From: Chlorobiota bacterium
GTDB lineage: Bacteria; Bacteroidota; Ignavibacteria; SZUA-365; JAADGX01
Direction: 5' to 3'
Length of the DNA: 5,549 nucleotides
NCBI GenBank assembly: GCA_013152135.1
Contig: JAADGX010000216.1
Span: 1-5,549, forward strand
Part shown: piece by piece, positions 5,146 to 5,549 of the stretch
How the letters are laid out: each line of letters opens with the position of its first letter
How positions within the stretch are numbered: the stretch's first letter is position 1
Made by a program: the position numbers and the translations under genes
Notes under the pieces: model-generated
The model's database searches: none
Told to the model about the DNA's origin: nothing
The model's input: only the letters and a program-made list of their open reading frames with translations

Positions 5146-5549
5146 TGCATACCTCCTCCAAATATGATGTTACCATGTCGGCGGCGGTGTAGCCACTCCG
5201 GGCGGCTCCTTCAAGAGTCGACGGCAACCCGGTATCCGTCCAGTCACCGGCCAGGAACAGGTTACGGGCGGGTGTGCGGGCACGGGGTCGAACTTTTTCC
5301 AGGCCCGGTGTTGCTTCAAACGTCGCCGATCGTTCCAATAAAGTGCGGATCCCGCGCGGCTGGAATTTTTCAAGTTCAGGGAACAGGCGTTCCAGCTCCT
5401 TGAAAACATCCGCCCGAGGCGGATGGCCCTCCTCAAAAACAGCCGCGGAGATCACGCAGGTATGCATCCACAAATCCCGAACGATCTTCCTGGTGAAAAT
5501 CCACTGTATGTTCGTGCCCAGCAATCCCAGCATGGGCTCCGTTGTTATC
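5090..5549 (-). CDS. hpnE: FAD-dependent desaturase C-terminus, probably HpnE; 5' end cut by window edge
   Basis: This is the C-terminal part of a flavin amine-oxidase/phytoene-desaturase-type enzyme. The frame stays open to the right edge (a ...TTEP stretch precedes the ATG at 5533), so that ATG is internal and about 153 residues are visible. The diagnostic piece is the FAD-binding C-terminal motif, NLFLAGDWTDTG then STLEGAARSGYTAAD. The upstream LGLLGTNIQWIF segment resembles HpnE, the squalene-associated desaturase that reduces hydroxysqualene to squalene in hopanoid precursor synthesis (HpnCDE route). A carotenoid desaturase relative is the main alternative; the missing N-terminal part or neighbouring hpnC/hpnD genes would decide it. 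The last 18 residues, after the usual family end near SYLEEV, are read through the start of the response-regulator gene in another frame and look like a non-conserved tail. Confidence 0.72.
   Translation of the reverse strand, partial: ITTEPMLGLLGTNIQWIFTRKIVRDLWMHTCVISAAVFEEGHPPRADVFKELERLFPELEKFQPRGIRTLLERSATFEATPGLEKVRPRARTPARNLFLAGDWTDTGLPSTLEGAARSGYTAADMVTSYLEEVCNVEPGTATEFPYHRAEIP
5151..5157 (-). promoter_or_regulatory. Ribosome binding site of the response regulator, inside hpnE
   Basis: AGGAGGT on the minus strand, five bases before the ATG, is a near-perfect Shine-Dalgarno and decides the start. The same bases lie in the Glu-Glu-Val codons of the overlapping desaturase gene. Its strength contrasts with the weak sites of mnmA and the sigma-54 activator. 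Confidence 0.8.

Overview
The window looks like a chromosomal piece of a Bacteroidetes/Chlorobi-group bacterium (Ignavibacteria- or Kapabacteria-like). The main reason is the C-terminus of the cytochrome at 3148-4548, which is a type IX secretion (T9SS) sorting domain, a hallmark of that superphylum. The MnmA variant on the left and the frequently weak Shine-Dalgarno sequences fit this. The lineage is inferred from protein character only.

Layout, left to right. (1) Positions 1-955, minus strand: the first 318 codons of mnmA (tRNA 2-thiouridylase), running off the left edge. (2) A 220-bp divergent intergenic region with tentative promoters for both neighbours and a CTGTTTC-N7-GAAACAG inverted repeat just before the next start codon. 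(3) 1176-2495, plus strand: a sigma-54 activator with a PAS domain carrying a C-X8-C-X3-C signature, an AAA+ domain and a Fis-type helix-turn-helix. (4) 2496-2677: a control region with three GAAAC/GTTTC palindromes and a good sigma-54 -24/-12 element. (5) 2678-4548: an apparent two-gene operon encoding a small cytoplasmic TPR protein and an exported octaheme cytochrome c with a T9SS sorting domain, closed by a strong intrinsic terminator at 4572-4600. (6) 4687-5549, minus strand: a single-domain response regulator whose start lies inside the 3' end of an FAD-dependent desaturase gene, probably hpnE, which runs off the right edge.

The centre reads as a self-contained regulatory circuit. A cytoplasmic one-component activator, perhaps redox- or ligand-sensing through its cysteine-bearing PAS domain, would bind the palindromes next to its own gene and switch on a sigma-54 promoter for a surface multiheme cytochrome, plausibly for extracellular or envelope electron transfer. 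The domain calls, heme motifs, palindromes and promoter match are seen directly. The regulatory link, the signal and the electron-transfer role are inferences. mnmA and the hpnE/response-regulator pair look like ordinary flanking genes with no evident link to the circuit.
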